This document shows positions 18,492 through 27,259 of a stretch of 64,000 nt of DNA, one piece after another. Position 1 is the stretch's first letter; the number at the start of each line of letters is the position of its first letter. Source of the DNA: a bacterium (GTDB taxonomy: Bacteria > Bacillota > Sulfobacillia > UBA995); NCBI GenBank assembly GCA_031082145.1, contig JAVHLP010000001.1, positions 365,831 to 429,830 on the forward strand, read 5' to 3'. The notes under the pieces were generated by a model. That model worked only from the letters and a program-made list of their open reading frames with translations, did no database searches and was not told where the DNA came from. The position numbers were made by a program, and so were the translations under genes.

Positions 18492-19313
18492 GTGGACATG
18501 GCGTCCATTTTGGGCATCGTGTCAGGAATCGGGTTGCTGGCCTATGCTATCGGGGCCGACGGTGGCCTCGGCGCCTTCTGGAACCTGCCCTCGGTGATGA
18601 TCACCTTCGGCGGGACCCTGGCGGCGACGGTGATCAACTACCGCATGAGCCAGATCCTGGGGGCGCTGGGCGTTCTCCGCAACGTCTTCTGGAGTCGCCA
18701 CACCCAGCCGGCCGAAGTCCTTGCCCTCATGGTGGACTATGCGACCCGGGCCCGCCGTGAAGGCCTGCTGGCTCTCGACCGGGAGCTGCCGGAAGTGCGA
18801 GATCCTTTCCTGGCCAAGGGGATTCAACTGGTCGTGGACGGGACCGACTCCGAGCTCACCCGATCCATCCTGGAAACGGACCTCATGGCCCTGGAGAAGC
18901 GGCACCAGTCAGGTCAGGGCATCTTTGAGGCCATGGGAAGCCTCTCCCCGTCTTTTGGGCTGGTCGGAACATTGATCGGCCTGATCAAGATGCTGCGCAC
19001 ACTGGACGATCCGTCGACGATCGGCCCCGGTATGTCGGTGGCACTGCTGACTACCTTTTACGGAGCCCTCTTCGCCTTCCTCATCTGTATACCCCTGGCC
19101 GGGAAGTTGAGGATCTGCCACGATGAGGAGTATCTGGTCAAGCGGATGACCATCGAGGGCCTCTTGGCCATCCAGGCAGGCAATAACCCCCGCCTGGTCG
19201 ACCAGAAGCTGCGGGCCCATCTATCGCCTGGCACCCAGCGAGCCATTGACCGGCGTGCCGCCGGACCCGTGGAGAGGCCGGCCGGCGAAGCCAGAGAGGT
19301 GGAACTGGGATGA
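18492..19313 (+). CDS. motA: Flagellar motor stator protein MotA
   Basis: 273 aa from GTG 18492; ATG 18498 is possible. Four membrane helices, with the MotA/TolQ core GSLSPSFGLVGTLIGLIKML (residues ~155-174) and PGMSVALLTTFYGALFAF. A cytoplasmic loop between helices 2 and 3 (YATRARREGLLALDRELPEV) holds the charged residues that face FliG. With MotB it forms the proton- or sodium-conducting stator. It overlaps motB by 4 bp. Confidence 0.95.
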   Translation: MDMASILGIVSGIGLLAYAIGADGGLGAFWNLPSVMITFGGTLAATVINYRMSQILGALGVLRNVFWSRHTQPAEVLALMVDYATRARREGLLALDRELPEVRDPFLAKGIQLVVDGTDSELTRSILETDLMALEKRHQSGQGIFEAMGSLSPSFGLVGTLIGLIKMLRTLDDPSTIGPGMSVALLTTFYGALFAFLICIPLAGKLRICHDEEYLVKRMTIEGLLAIQAGNNPRLVDQKLRAHLSPGTQRAIDRRAAGPVERPAGEAREVELG

Positions 19314-20056
19314 GCCGCCGCGACGACCATCCCGCCAGGCAGTCCGCCCCTTTCTGGATGTCCAGCTACGCGGACCTGGTCACCCAGATCCTGATCTTCT
19401 TCGTCCTTCTCTATAGCATGTCGGTGATCGACATTCAGCGGTTCTCCGCCGCTCTGGCCTCGGTTCAACATACGCTCGGGATTCCCCCCGGCACCGTCGA
19501 GCCGCCGCCGCTGCTGTTCGATCCTGCCGACGGCACCGAGCTGGCCGACCTGGACGAGCTGATCTTCCAGCGCGACCTCGCCCAGTTGCTTGGCGTCTAC
19601 CGGCGCCTGGAACTGGAAGTCGGTGACGCGGCCCAGGCGGAACTGCTCTTGGAAGAGAGAGGCATCGTGGTCCGGTTTCCCGAGCGCATCCTGTTCGACA
19701 CGGGGAGCGCCGACCTGAGGCCCGAAGCCCTTGCGGCTCTCGATCACCTGCTCCCCATACTGGCCGACATTCCCAACGCCATCCGGGTGGAAGGCCACAC
19801 CGATTCCCGTCCCATCAGCACCATCCAGTTCCCGTCCAACTGGGAACTCTCTACGGCCCGGGCCACGGCCGTCATCCGCTACCTGATCGAGTTCCGTGGC
19901 ATGGACCCGCTGCGGTTGTCGGCGGCCGGCTACGCCGAGTTCAGACCGCTGGCCCCTGATACCACCCCGGAGGCCATGGCCCGCAACCGTAGAGTTGACC
20001 TGGTGATCTTGCGTGTGAGCCTGGGCGCCGGCGAACCGCGGGCGCAGACGGAGTGA
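19310..20056 (+). CDS. motB: Flagellar motor stator protein MotB
   Basis: 248 aa. A single membrane helix with the ion-carrying aspartate in SSYADLVTQILIFFVLLYSM (residues 18-37), a plug/linker, then an OmpA-like peptidoglycan-binding domain (VEGHTDSRPI, NWELSTARATAVIRYL). The short basic N-terminus is typical. The family offers no certain way to tell H+ from Na+ stators from the sequence alone. It overlaps fliM's possible GTG start. Confidence 0.95.
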   Translation: MSRRDDHPARQSAPFWMSSYADLVTQILIFFVLLYSMSVIDIQRFSAALASVQHTLGIPPGTVEPPPLLFDPADGTELADLDELIFQRDLAQLLGVYRRLELEVGDAAQAELLLEERGIVVRFPERILFDTGSADLRPEALAALDHLLPILADIPNAIRVEGHTDSRPISTIQFPSNWELSTARATAVIRYLIEFRGMDPLRLSAAGYAEFRPLAPDTTPEAMARNRRVDLVILRVSLGAGEPRAQTE

Positions 20057-20061
20057 ACGAG

Positions 20062-20970
20062 ATGAGCTCAAGGGACGATCGGATCAGGAGTTTCGACTTC
20101 CGGCGGCCGGACAAGTTCTCCAAGGAGCAGCTCCGCACCCTGGCCGTCCTTCACGACCATGTGGCCAGGCGCTGGACCTCGCACTGCTCGACTCAACTGC
20201 GACTCCCCGCCCAGGTCGCGGTGACCGGAGTGGAGCAGGCCAGCTATGACGATTTCCTGCGCCGTAACGATGATGGGGGCATGCTGGGCCTGGTGGCCAT
20301 GCCACCCCTCCGCGGCGAGGCGGTCGTGAGCCTGGACGGGCGTCTGGCCCTCTCGCTGATCGATCGCCTCTGTGGAGGCCCCGGCCGCTGGGAGGGAGTT
20401 CCCCGGCGGCTGACCGACATCGAACGGGTAGCCCTGGCCCGGACCATTCAGGACCTTGCCGACGTGCTGGCCGAGGGTTGGGCGGGTCTGGTGGAAGTCC
20501 AGCCCCGGGTCGAGAAAGTAGAGGACAACCCCCTCTTCGTGCAGTCCATGCCCGGTTCCGAAGCCGGCGCGACGGTCCAGTTCCGCGCCGACTTGGGCGC
20601 CCAAGAGGGACGCCTGGAGCTGTTTGTACCTTATTTCACGCTGGAGCCCCTCCTGCCCCGCCTCAACACCCAGGCTTGGGCCGACCGCTACCGCCAGGGT
20701 GCCGCCGGGAGCGGCGCGCAGGTGAACAGTCGCCTCCGCCGGGCCCCGGTGAACCTGACCGTGGTGCTCGGAAAAACAACTCTCCCGCTGCGTCGGGCCC
20801 TGGCCCTGCGCCCGGGTGTTGTCCTGCGCCTGAACTCGCAGGTTGAGGGACTCCTGCCGGTACTGGTGGAGGGCAAACCAGTGTTTCTCGGCCGGTCCGG
20901 GCGGTGTGGCCAACGGCTGGCCTTCCGGATCGAGAATCTCCCCGGAGGGGACGGTGAAGACAGTGGCTAG
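20062..20970 (+). CDS. fliM: Flagellar motor switch protein FliM, lacking the CheY-binding N-terminus
   Basis: About 302 aa from ATG 20062, eight bases after GGAG; GTG 20053 is an alternative. The protein begins almost at the conserved [17 protein letters not shown] segment, so the usual ~30-40-residue leader with the EIDALL CheY-P-binding peptide is absent. The CheC-like middle domain ([13 protein letters not shown]) and C-terminal SpoA domain (from ~residue 225) are present. It forms the C-ring with FliG and FliN. Direct control of rotation by CheY-P through FliM is not expected. Confidence 0.93.
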   Translation: MSSRDDRIRSFDFRRPDKFSKEQLRTLAVLHDHVARRWTSHCSTQLRLPAQVAVTGVEQASYDDFLRRNDDGGMLGLVAMPPLRGEAVVSLDGRLALSLIDRLCGGPGRWEGVPRRLTDIERVALARTIQDLADVLAEGWAGLVEVQPRVEKVEDNPLFVQSMPGSEAGATVQFRADLGAQEGRLELFVPYFTLEPLLPRLNTQAWADRYRQGAAGSGAQVNSRLRRAPVNLTVVLGKTTLPLRRALALRPGVVLRLNSQVEGLLPVLVEGKPVFLGRSGRCGQRLAFRIENLPGGDGEDSG

Positions 20971-21289
20971 CAGTCCAGACAAACCGGTCCCGGGGGAGCA
21001 CCTGCCGGTGGCGGAGGCCGACTCCGCGCTCAGAGTGCTCTTGGACGTTCCGCTCGAGATCACAGTGGAGCTCGGACGCACCCGGCGGCTGGTCGAAGAC
21101 GTGCTGAACATGGTGGCAGGCTCGGTTATCCAGCTTGATCGCCTGGCCGGAGAGCCGGTGGATGTCCTGGTCAACGGAGAACTGGTGGCCAAGGGCGAGG
21201 TTCTCGTAATCGACGAGAACTTCGGGGTGCGGATAACCGAATTGGTCCAACGCGGCGACCGGCCGCGGGCACCGGCCAGACTGGGGTGA
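20954..21289 (+). CDS. fliN: Flagellar motor switch protein FliN
   Basis: 111 aa from GTG 20954 (GGAGG five bases upstream), overlapping the fliM end by 17 bp; GTG 20963 is an alternative. One SpoA domain: [20 protein letters not shown] and [19 protein letters not shown]. It is the short, E. coli-like form, without the CheC-like phosphatase domain that makes FliY in Bacillus. It completes the C-ring. Confidence 0.94.
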   Translation: MKTVASSPDKPVPGEHLPVAEADSALRVLLDVPLEITVELGRTRRLVEDVLNMVAGSVIQLDRLAGEPVDVLVNGELVAKGEVLVIDENFGVRITELVQRGDRPRAPARLG

Positions 21290-21663
21290 GGGTCGTGCTG
21301 ATCGAGCTCGGCAAGCTGGCCGCCAAGTCACTGCTGCTGGTGGTCCTCCTTGCGGCCGGACTGCGCTTTCTCCGCCGGGGCGTCCAACGCCAGGATGGGC
21401 AGCACCTGGCCCTGCTGGCCACCCTGTCGCTGGGACCGGGCAAGAGCGTTCACCTGGTGCGGGTCGTGAACCAGGTCTACCTGGTAGGCTCGGCCGACAA
21501 AGCCCTGGCCCTGCTGGATCGGTTACCGGCCGGCCAGGCTGCCTCCGCCCGGCGCGCCGGCGCGCGCCGGGCGCGGTCACCATCGCCGGGGAGGAGGGGG
21601 GCGGCCACTCCCGTTTTCCTGGGCGAGTTGCGCCGGGCCCTGGGGAAGACCAATGAAGCTTAG
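21286..21663 (+). CDS. fliO: Flagellar biosynthesis protein FliO
   Basis: 125 aa from GTG 21286, overlapping the fliN stop. One N-terminal membrane helix (about residues 9-24, [16 protein letters not shown]) and a short soluble domain with [20 protein letters not shown] and [10 protein letters not shown], the FliO signature. The tail is Arg/Ala-rich and low in complexity. FliO helps assemble the FliPQR export-gate core. Position before fliP is diagnostic. Confidence 0.88.
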   Translation: MRVVLIELGKLAAKSLLLVVLLAAGLRFLRRGVQRQDGQHLALLATLSLGPGKSVHLVRVVNQVYLVGSADKALALLDRLPAGQAASARRAGARRARSPSPGRRGAATPVFLGELRRALGKTNEA

Positions 21664-22387
21664 CAGGGGTGTGTTCAATCTGCTGGGGCTCATGGCCCTC
21701 GTGGGGGCGGCCGGGGGGCAACTGCCGTTCCTGGAGGGACTGGAGTCGGCGCTGGGGCCGGAACTCGCGCCCGTGCTGCAGATCCTCGTGCTGCTGACGG
21801 TGCTCAGCGTGGTCCCCGCCCTACTCATCCTGACCACTTCCTTCACCCGGGTGGTGATCGTGCTGAGCTTCCTCCGGAACGCCCTGGCCACGCAGAACGC
21901 CCCGCCCAACCAGGTCATCGTGGCCCTCGCCCTCTTCCTCACTTTCTTCATCATGGCTCCCGTGTTCCAGGCCATCAACGGCGAGGCCATAGCTCCCTAT
22001 GTGGCGGGGTCGATCAACGAAGCCCAACTCTGGGAGCGGGCTACGGCGCCCCTGGCCGACTTCATGCTACGCCAGGCCCGGGAAGCGGATCTAGCCCTCT
22101 TCCTGGGGATGGCGGGGATAGGCCCGGTCGACGGGCCGGGGGACGTTCCTTTCTACGTGCTCGCCCCGGCGTTCGCCATCAGCGAGCTCAAGACGGCTTT
22201 CCAGATCGGTTTCCTTCTCTTCTTGCCGTTCCTGGTGCTCGACCTGGTGATCGGCAGTTCGCTCATGGCCATGGGAATGTTCATGATTCCCCCCATGATG
22301 GTGTCGCTCCCCTTCAAGCTTCTTCTCTTCGTGATGGTTGACGGCTGGCACCTGGTTGTCGGGTCGCTGGTCACCAGCTTCCGTTAG
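21653..22387 (+). CDS. fliP: Flagellar export gate protein FliP
   Basis: 244 aa. Signal-like first helix, then the FliP core: LTSFTRVVIVLSFLRNA-type segment (here TTSFTRVVIVLSFLRNALAT), PYVAGSINEAQLWERA, and the C-terminal GMFMIPPMMVSLPFKLLLF. Five FliP, four FliQ and one FliR form the helical export channel inside the MS ring. Overlaps the fliO end by 11 bp. Confidence 0.97.
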   Translation: MKLSRGVFNLLGLMALVGAAGGQLPFLEGLESALGPELAPVLQILVLLTVLSVVPALLILTTSFTRVVIVLSFLRNALATQNAPPNQVIVALALFLTFFIMAPVFQAINGEAIAPYVAGSINEAQLWERATAPLADFMLRQAREADLALFLGMAGIGPVDGPGDVPFYVLAPAFAISELKTAFQIGFLLFLPFLVLDLVIGSSLMAMGMFMIPPMMVSLPFKLLLFVMVDGWHLVVGSLVTSFR

Positions 22388-22399
22388 GAGGTGACGGTG

Positions 22400-22669
22400 G
22401 TGCCGGAAGGGCTGGTCATCAAACTGGCCCAGGAGACGCTCAAGACGGTCCTGCTGGCGGCCGGCCCGGTGCTTGCGTTGAGCCTGCTGGTGGGGTTGAC
22501 GATCAGCATTCTCCAGGCGGCAACCCAGATCCAGGAGCAGACCCTCAGCTTCGTGCCCAAGCTCCTGGCGGTAGGGATGGCCGTCGCTATCTTCGGCCCC
22601 TGGATCCTGCGCGTTCTGGTCGACTTCTGCCAGCGGGTCTTCCTGAGCTTGCCGGGGGTGATCTACTAG
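22400..22669 (+). CDS. fliQ: Flagellar export gate protein FliQ
   Basis: 89 aa from GTG 22400 (AGGAGG eight bases before; GTG 22397 is possible). Two membrane helices, with LSLLVGLTISILQAATQIQE and TLSFVPKLLAVGMAVAIFGP in the standard FliQ pattern. Length equals that of B. subtilis FliQ. It lies 12 bp after fliP and 2 bp before fliR. Confidence 0.96.
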   Translation: MPEGLVIKLAQETLKTVLLAAGPVLALSLLVGLTISILQAATQIQEQTLSFVPKLLAVGMAVAIFGPWILRVLVDFCQRVFLSLPGVIY

Positions 22670-22671
22670 CT

Positions 22672-23457
22672 ATGGAGGGTGTCGGCGGCGGCGGCCTGGT
22701 GGGGATCGTCCTGGTACTGACCAGGGTGGGCACCGTATTCCTGCTAAGCCCATACTCGGGTCTGCCCTTCATCCCCGGCATGGTCAGGGTGTCCGCAGCC
22801 CTGGCGGTAACGGGGTTGCTGGTCATCGCCGACCCCGCCGCCCGCACGGCGGGCGCCCTGGGTCCTGGCCCTCTCGGCCTCGGCCTGCTGGGTGAAGTGG
22901 CGGCCGGGCTGTTGCTGGTGCTCGGCCTCGGGCTTACCTTCTATTCCGCCCAGTTGGCCGGGTCGGTGGTGGACTATCAGATGGGCTACGGCTTCGCAGC
23001 GGTGGCCGATCCCAACCAACCGTCGCCCACCCCCATGCTCGGGCGCTTCTACTACTACACCGCCATGGCCGTCTTCCTGGCCATGGGCGGCGATCGGGCT
23101 TTCCTGGCGACCGTCTGGGCCAGTTTCCGGCTGATGCCTCCGGGCGGAGTCCTGCTGGGCGAGCACCTGCCGCTGGCCCTGGGCTCAAGGGCAGCCGAGG
23201 CCCTGGCCCTGGGTGTCCAGCTCGCCGCCCCGGTGCTGGCCGCGCTGTTCCTGACCGACATCCTGCTGGGAACCGTGGCCCGCAGCATGCCCCAGCTCAA
23301 CCCATTCTTCATAGGCATGCCGGTGAAGGCCCTCGCCGGACTGCTCGTCCTCGGCGGGGCGATGCCGGCCGTAGCCGCGGTCCTGCGCGGCGGCTTCCTC
23401 CGCCTGACCTCGTCGCTGGTAGAGTTGATGAGCCTGGTTCCACCGGCCATTCGCTGA
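22672..23457 (+). CDS. fliR: Flagellar export gate protein FliR
   Basis: 261 aa, about six hydrophobic helices. Family features: RVGTVFLLSPYSGLPFIPGM, VDYQMGYGFAAVADPN and GMPVKALAGLLVLGGAMP. One FliR closes the FliP5Q4R1 assembly. It is separate from flhB here, whereas some clostridia carry a FliR-FlhB fusion. Fourteen bp separate it from flhB. Confidence 0.95.
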   Translation: MEGVGGGGLVGIVLVLTRVGTVFLLSPYSGLPFIPGMVRVSAALAVTGLLVIADPAARTAGALGPGPLGLGLLGEVAAGLLLVLGLGLTFYSAQLAGSVVDYQMGYGFAAVADPNQPSPTPMLGRFYYYTAMAVFLAMGGDRAFLATVWASFRLMPPGGVLLGEHLPLALGSRAAEALALGVQLAAPVLAALFLTDILLGTVARSMPQLNPFFIGMPVKALAGLLVLGGAMPAVAAVLRGGFLRLTSSLVELMSLVPPAIR

Positions 23458-23471
23458 CGGGAGGTTGTGGC

Positions 23472-24530
23472 TTGAGCAGCGAGGATACCCAGGAGAGACG
23501 AGAGGAACCCACACCCCGGCGGCGCCAGGAAGCACGCCGCAAGGGGCAGGTCTTTCGCAGCGCGGAGGTGACCGGCCTGCTGGTACTCGCTGCGGGGGCC
23601 GCCACCCTGGGCATGACTGCATCCGCCGCCGGCGGCCGCCTGGCCCGCCTGGCCTGGTCGGTCTGGCAGGGCCCGCCTGGTCCCGAACTGGAGGTGAATG
23701 CCCTCGCCGGTCAGGCCGCCCAGGCAGCCGCGGGTGCCCTTTGGCCGCTGCTGGCGGTGGGAACCATCGTCGCCCTCACGGCGGGAGTTGCCCAGACCGG
23801 CGGGGTGGTGGCACCTTCCCTCCTGGTTCCCGATATGAAGCGCCTGAACCCGGTGGCCGGACTGGGACGCATGTTCTCTCGCCGGGGCTTGCTCGAGATC
23901 CTGAAGAACCTGATCAAGATAGCCGTCGCGGTCTGGCTCGGCTGGTCCGCCCTGGCCCCCCGGCTACCGCAACTGGTTGACCTCGCCCGCTTCACTCCTC
24001 TGGCCGCTGCGGCAGCGGCTGCGGGCTGGGGGAGAGCCCTCTTGACTCGCATGCTCCTCGTCCTGACCGTGCTGGCGGCGGCCGACTACGCGTTCCAGCG
24101 GGCAGAGCACGACAAACGGCTGCGGATGACCCGCCGCGAGCTCCGAGACGAACTCAAGGATACCGAGGGTTCGCCCCAGACCCGGGCCCGCCGTCTCGAG
24201 ATGGGCCGCTCCCTCCGTGGGCGCCGGGTCGTCGCCGCGCTGGGCGGAGCCGATGTGGTGGTTGCCAACCCCGAACACTTCGCCGCCGCCCTCCGCTACG
24301 TTCCGGGCCTGGATCTAGCCCCGGTGGTCGTGACCAAGGGTCAGGGCATTCTGGCCCTGCTGATCACCGGGACCGCCCGCCGCCTGGGCATACCGGTCGT
24401 GCATAACCGCCCGCTCGCCCGGGCGCTCTACCGCGGCGTCAGCGTCGGCGCACCGGTACCCGGGCAACTCTACCAGGCCGTGGCGGCCGTAATGGCCTAC
24501 GTTTATCAACTGCGGGGTGGGCAACCATGA
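23472..24530 (+). CDS. flhB: Export-gate substrate-switch protein FlhB with a variant NPEH cleavage motif
   Basis: 352 aa from TTG 23472. N-terminal basic helix (EEPTPRRRQEARRKGQ), four membrane helices, and a cytoplasmic domain beginning near residue 215. FlhB normally cleaves itself between N and P of NPTH, which lets it switch from hook to filament export. Here the motif is NPEH (24267-24278, within VVANPEHFAAALRY). The Asn-Pro bond is present, but Thr is replaced by Glu. The rest of the switch domain, including IPVVHNRPLARALY, is normal. Confidence 0.95.
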   Translation: MSSEDTQERREEPTPRRRQEARRKGQVFRSAEVTGLLVLAAGAATLGMTASAAGGRLARLAWSVWQGPPGPELEVNALAGQAAQAAAGALWPLLAVGTIVALTAGVAQTGGVVAPSLLVPDMKRLNPVAGLGRMFSRRGLLEILKNLIKIAVAVWLGWSALAPRLPQLVDLARFTPLAAAAAAAGWGRALLTRMLLVLTVLAAADYAFQRAEHDKRLRMTRRELRDELKDTEGSPQTRARRLEMGRSLRGRRVVAALGGADVVVANPEHFAAALRYVPGLDLAPVVVTKGQGILALLITGTARRLGIPVVHNRPLARALYRGVSVGAPVPGQLYQAVAAVMAYVYQLRGGQP

Positions 24531-26560
24531 ACCAAAGCCGGGCGCCCCGGTTTACCGACATTGTCCTGGCCGGCGGGGTGGCCGCCGTGGTAATGGCCAT
24601 GGTCCTACCCCTCCCCGCCTTTCTCCTCGACCTCCTGCTATCACTGAACCTATCCCTGTCGTTGGTTGTCCTGTTCACCTCCATCTACACCCGCGAGCCC
24701 CTGCACTTCTCAGCCATGCCCTCGTTGCTGCTCGTCACCACCCTCTTCCGGCTGGCCCTAAACGTGTCCGCCACCCGGCTGATCCTCCTTCAGGGGTACG
24801 CCGGCCAGGTCATCGAGAGTTTCGGGCGCTTCGTGGTGGGGGGCAACGCCCTGGTGGGCTTCCTGGTGTTCCTGATCATAGTGGTAATCCAGTTTGTCGT
24901 CATCACCCGGGGCGCCGAGCGGGTAGCCGAGGTGGCGGCTCGCTTCACCCTCGACGCCATGCCGGGCAAGCAGTTGGCCATAGACGCCGACCTGAACGCG
25001 GGGCTGGTCGGAGAAGAAGAAGCCCGGCGACGCAGGACGGAAGTAGAACGGGAAGCGGACTTCTACGGGGCCATGGACGGAGCCGCCAAGTTCGTGAAAG
25101 GGGACGCCATAGCCGGCCTCATCATAGTCACCATCGACTTGGTGGGCGGCTTCATCACCGGCATGCTGCAGCGGGGCCTCACCTTCGAGCAAGCCCTGGC
25201 GACCTACTCCCTGCTCACGGTGGGTGACGGTCTGGTCACCCAGATCCCCGCCCTCCTCATCAGCGCGGCCACCGGCTTCATAGTGACCCGGGCCGCCGGC
25301 GAGTCTGATCTAGGTCAGGATATCGCCCTTCAGCTTACCGCCAATCCCCGAGCGCTGTCGCTGACCGCCGGGGCTCTGGTCCTGCTGGGACTGGTTCCCG
25401 GCCTTCCCACGCTGCCTTTCCTCGTTCTGGCGGCTGTCTGCGTCGCGCCGGCGCTGGCCATGCGCCGGGGTGGTGGCCAGCATGCGGCAGAGCCCTCCCC
25501 CAGCCGCCGGGCGCCCCCCGAGGATGTCAGGTCCCTGATCGATCTGGACCCGCTGGAGGTAGAACTGGGATACGGCCTGCTCGCCCTGGCCGATCCGGGC
25601 CAGGGAGGCGACCTCCTGGACCGTGTCGTCCAGGTCCGGCGCCAAGCCGTGCTGGAGTTCGGGATGACCGTGCCGCCGGTCAGGATTCGCGACAATCTGA
25701 ACCTGGGGCCGCAACACTACGCCATCAAACTCCGGTCCGTCGCCGTCGGGGAGGGGGAACTGATGGCCGGCCGGTGCCTGGCGATCGGCCCGGAGGACTT
25801 GGATCCCCCGGAGGACGCCATTGCCACCCACGACCCTGCCTTCGGGCTACCGGCCTGGTGGGTCCACCGGACCGCCGTTCATCGAGTAGAAGCACTCGGC
25901 TATACGGTCGTCGAACCGTCGGCGATCATCGCCACCCACCTGTCGGAGGTGGTGCGTCGCCACGCGCCGGACCTCTTTGGCCGGCAGGAGTTGCAGGCGC
26001 TGGCGGAACTCGTGCGCGAGCGCTACCCAGCCCTGGTGGACGACCTGCTACCCCACCGCTTGGCGCTGGGCGAGGTCCTGCGGGTCGTTCAGAACCTGCT
26101 GCGCGAAGGAATCCCCTTGCGCGATCCGGTTGGCATCTTCGAGGCCCTGGCCGACGGGTCGGCCTCAACCCGCGATCCCGAAGCGCTGACGGCTCTTGTC
26201 CGCCGCCGGCTTCGCCGGCAGCTCCGTGTCCACTTCGAACTCGATCGAGGACGGCGGGCGGTCACGGTCGACCCCGAGGCCGAGCAGCGGATCCTGGAGA
26301 ACATGCTGGCCGGTGACGACGGCCCGCTGGTCCGCCTGGATCCCCCCAGCCTCCGCGCCTTTCAGACCTCGCTGCGGGGCCAGTTGTGCCGCCTGGACGC
26401 CCGGGGCAGGGCCCCCGTGGTCCTGTGCTCCGGCCCGGTCCGTTCGGCCGTGAAGCGCCTGGCCGAGGGGGCGGTTCCGGGGACCGTGGTACTAGCTTAC
26501 GACGAGCTCGACGGCTCAGCCAGAGTGGAATCGATCGGCATGGTGGGGTGGAACCCGTGA
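24527..26560 (+). CDS. flhA: Flagellar export gate protein FlhA
   Basis: 677 aa, overlapping flhB by 4 bp (ATGA). Eight membrane helices in the first ~320 residues, then the cytoplasmic ring domain. The FHIPEP core is intact: SMPSLLLVTTLFRLALNV-like segment, MPGKQLAIDADLNAGLV with the essential Asp, and EADFYGAMDGAAKFVKGDAI. FlhA is the docking platform for FliS-flagellin and FlgN-hook-protein complexes. flhF and fleN, which often follow it in Firmicutes, are not next here. Confidence 0.97.
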   Translation: MNQSRAPRFTDIVLAGGVAAVVMAMVLPLPAFLLDLLLSLNLSLSLVVLFTSIYTREPLHFSAMPSLLLVTTLFRLALNVSATRLILLQGYAGQVIESFGRFVVGGNALVGFLVFLIIVVIQFVVITRGAERVAEVAARFTLDAMPGKQLAIDADLNAGLVGEEEARRRRTEVEREADFYGAMDGAAKFVKGDAIAGLIIVTIDLVGGFITGMLQRGLTFEQALATYSLLTVGDGLVTQIPALLISAATGFIVTRAAGESDLGQDIALQLTANPRALSLTAGALVLLGLVPGLPTLPFLVLAAVCVAPALAMRRGGGQHAAEPSPSRRAPPEDVRSLIDLDPLEVELGYGLLALADPGQGGDLLDRVVQVRRQAVLEFGMTVPPVRIRDNLNLGPQHYAIKLRSVAVGEGELMAGRCLAIGPEDLDPPEDAIATHDPAFGLPAWWVHRTAVHRVEALGYTVVEPSAIIATHLSEVVRRHAPDLFGRQELQALAELVRERYPALVDDLLPHRLALGEVLRVVQNLLREGIPLRDPVGIFEALADGSASTRDPEALTALVRRRLRRQLRVHFELDRGRRAVTVDPEAEQRILENMLAGDDGPLVRLDPPSLRAFQTSLRGQLCRLDARGRAPVVLCSGPVRSAVKRLAEGAVPGTVVLAYDELDGSARVESIGMVGWNP

Positions 26561-27255
26561 GTCGACCGATCTCCGATATCGAGGTCATCCCGGGCCCTCC
26601 CCGGGTGGCCCCGGACGACCACCTGCAGGCCGCCGTCCACAGGCGGGGCAAGGGTTGGCAGAAGCATCCGGTCGTCGTTGTGGCCCGGGCCAGGAACAGC
26701 CTGGAACTGGAGGCAGTCCTGCGCGAGCAACCGCCCGAGTTGCATCCCGGTGCTCACCTTCGCTGTACTTGCCGGGTCAACGAGGCGTTCCTCTACTGGT
26801 CATCAACAGCCGTGGAAGTGCTGGCGGTGACGCCGGTACGCTTCGTCGCCTCCCTCCCGCCGCAACACTACCGGATCCAGCGCCGGCGGTTCGCACGGGT
26901 GCAGCTGTCCTTGCCGGTGACATTTGAGGTGCTGGGTCCGGACGAGGCCACGACGGCGGGGCAGGGCGTGACCGCGGATCTGGGCGGGGGTGGGATCAGC
27001 TTGACCACCACCACCGAACTCCTACCCGGACAGATGGTGCGCATGACGGTCCTGCTCGGCCCGGACCGGAGCGTTGAGGTGGAGGAGGCGCGGGTGGTTC
27101 GGATCGCCCGCCCGGCTGGTGACAGTGCAGGGGTCAGCTGCTATGGACTCCACTTCACGAAGCTGCCGGGCGTCATCGGCGACCTCATCTACCAGCGCAT
27201 TTTTGAGGAACAGGCCCGGCTCCGCCGCCTAGGCCTTGATCCGGGAGGAGGGTAG
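26557..27255 (+). CDS. YcgR-type PilZ domain protein (c-di-GMP flagellar brake)
   Basis: 232 aa from GTG 26557, overlapping the flhA stop by 4 bp. An N-terminal YcgR-like beta domain (to ~105) precedes a PilZ domain with QRRRFARVQ (RxxxR, about residue 110) and TADLGGGGISL (D-x-G-x-x-G, where Ser or Ala is usual at the third position). Such proteins bind c-di-GMP and slow or bias the motor at MotA/FliG. Together with the GEMM riboswitch at the operon head, it shows that c-di-GMP acts on this motility system at two levels. Confidence 0.85.
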   Translation: MSRPISDIEVIPGPPRVAPDDHLQAAVHRRGKGWQKHPVVVVARARNSLELEAVLREQPPELHPGAHLRCTCRVNEAFLYWSSTAVEVLAVTPVRFVASLPPQHYRIQRRRFARVQLSLPVTFEVLGPDEATTAGQGVTADLGGGGISLTTTTELLPGQMVRMTVLLGPDRSVEVEEARVVRIARPAGDSAGVSCYGLHFTKLPGVIGDLIYQRIFEEQARLRRLGLDPGGG

Positions 27256-27259
27256 AACG

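Noticed and set aside
20053-20970. Hidden CheY-binding motif upstream of fliM in the same frame
   Set aside because: The upstream frame runs inside motB; codons next to the start read G-A-D-G and nothing like EIDALL was seen.
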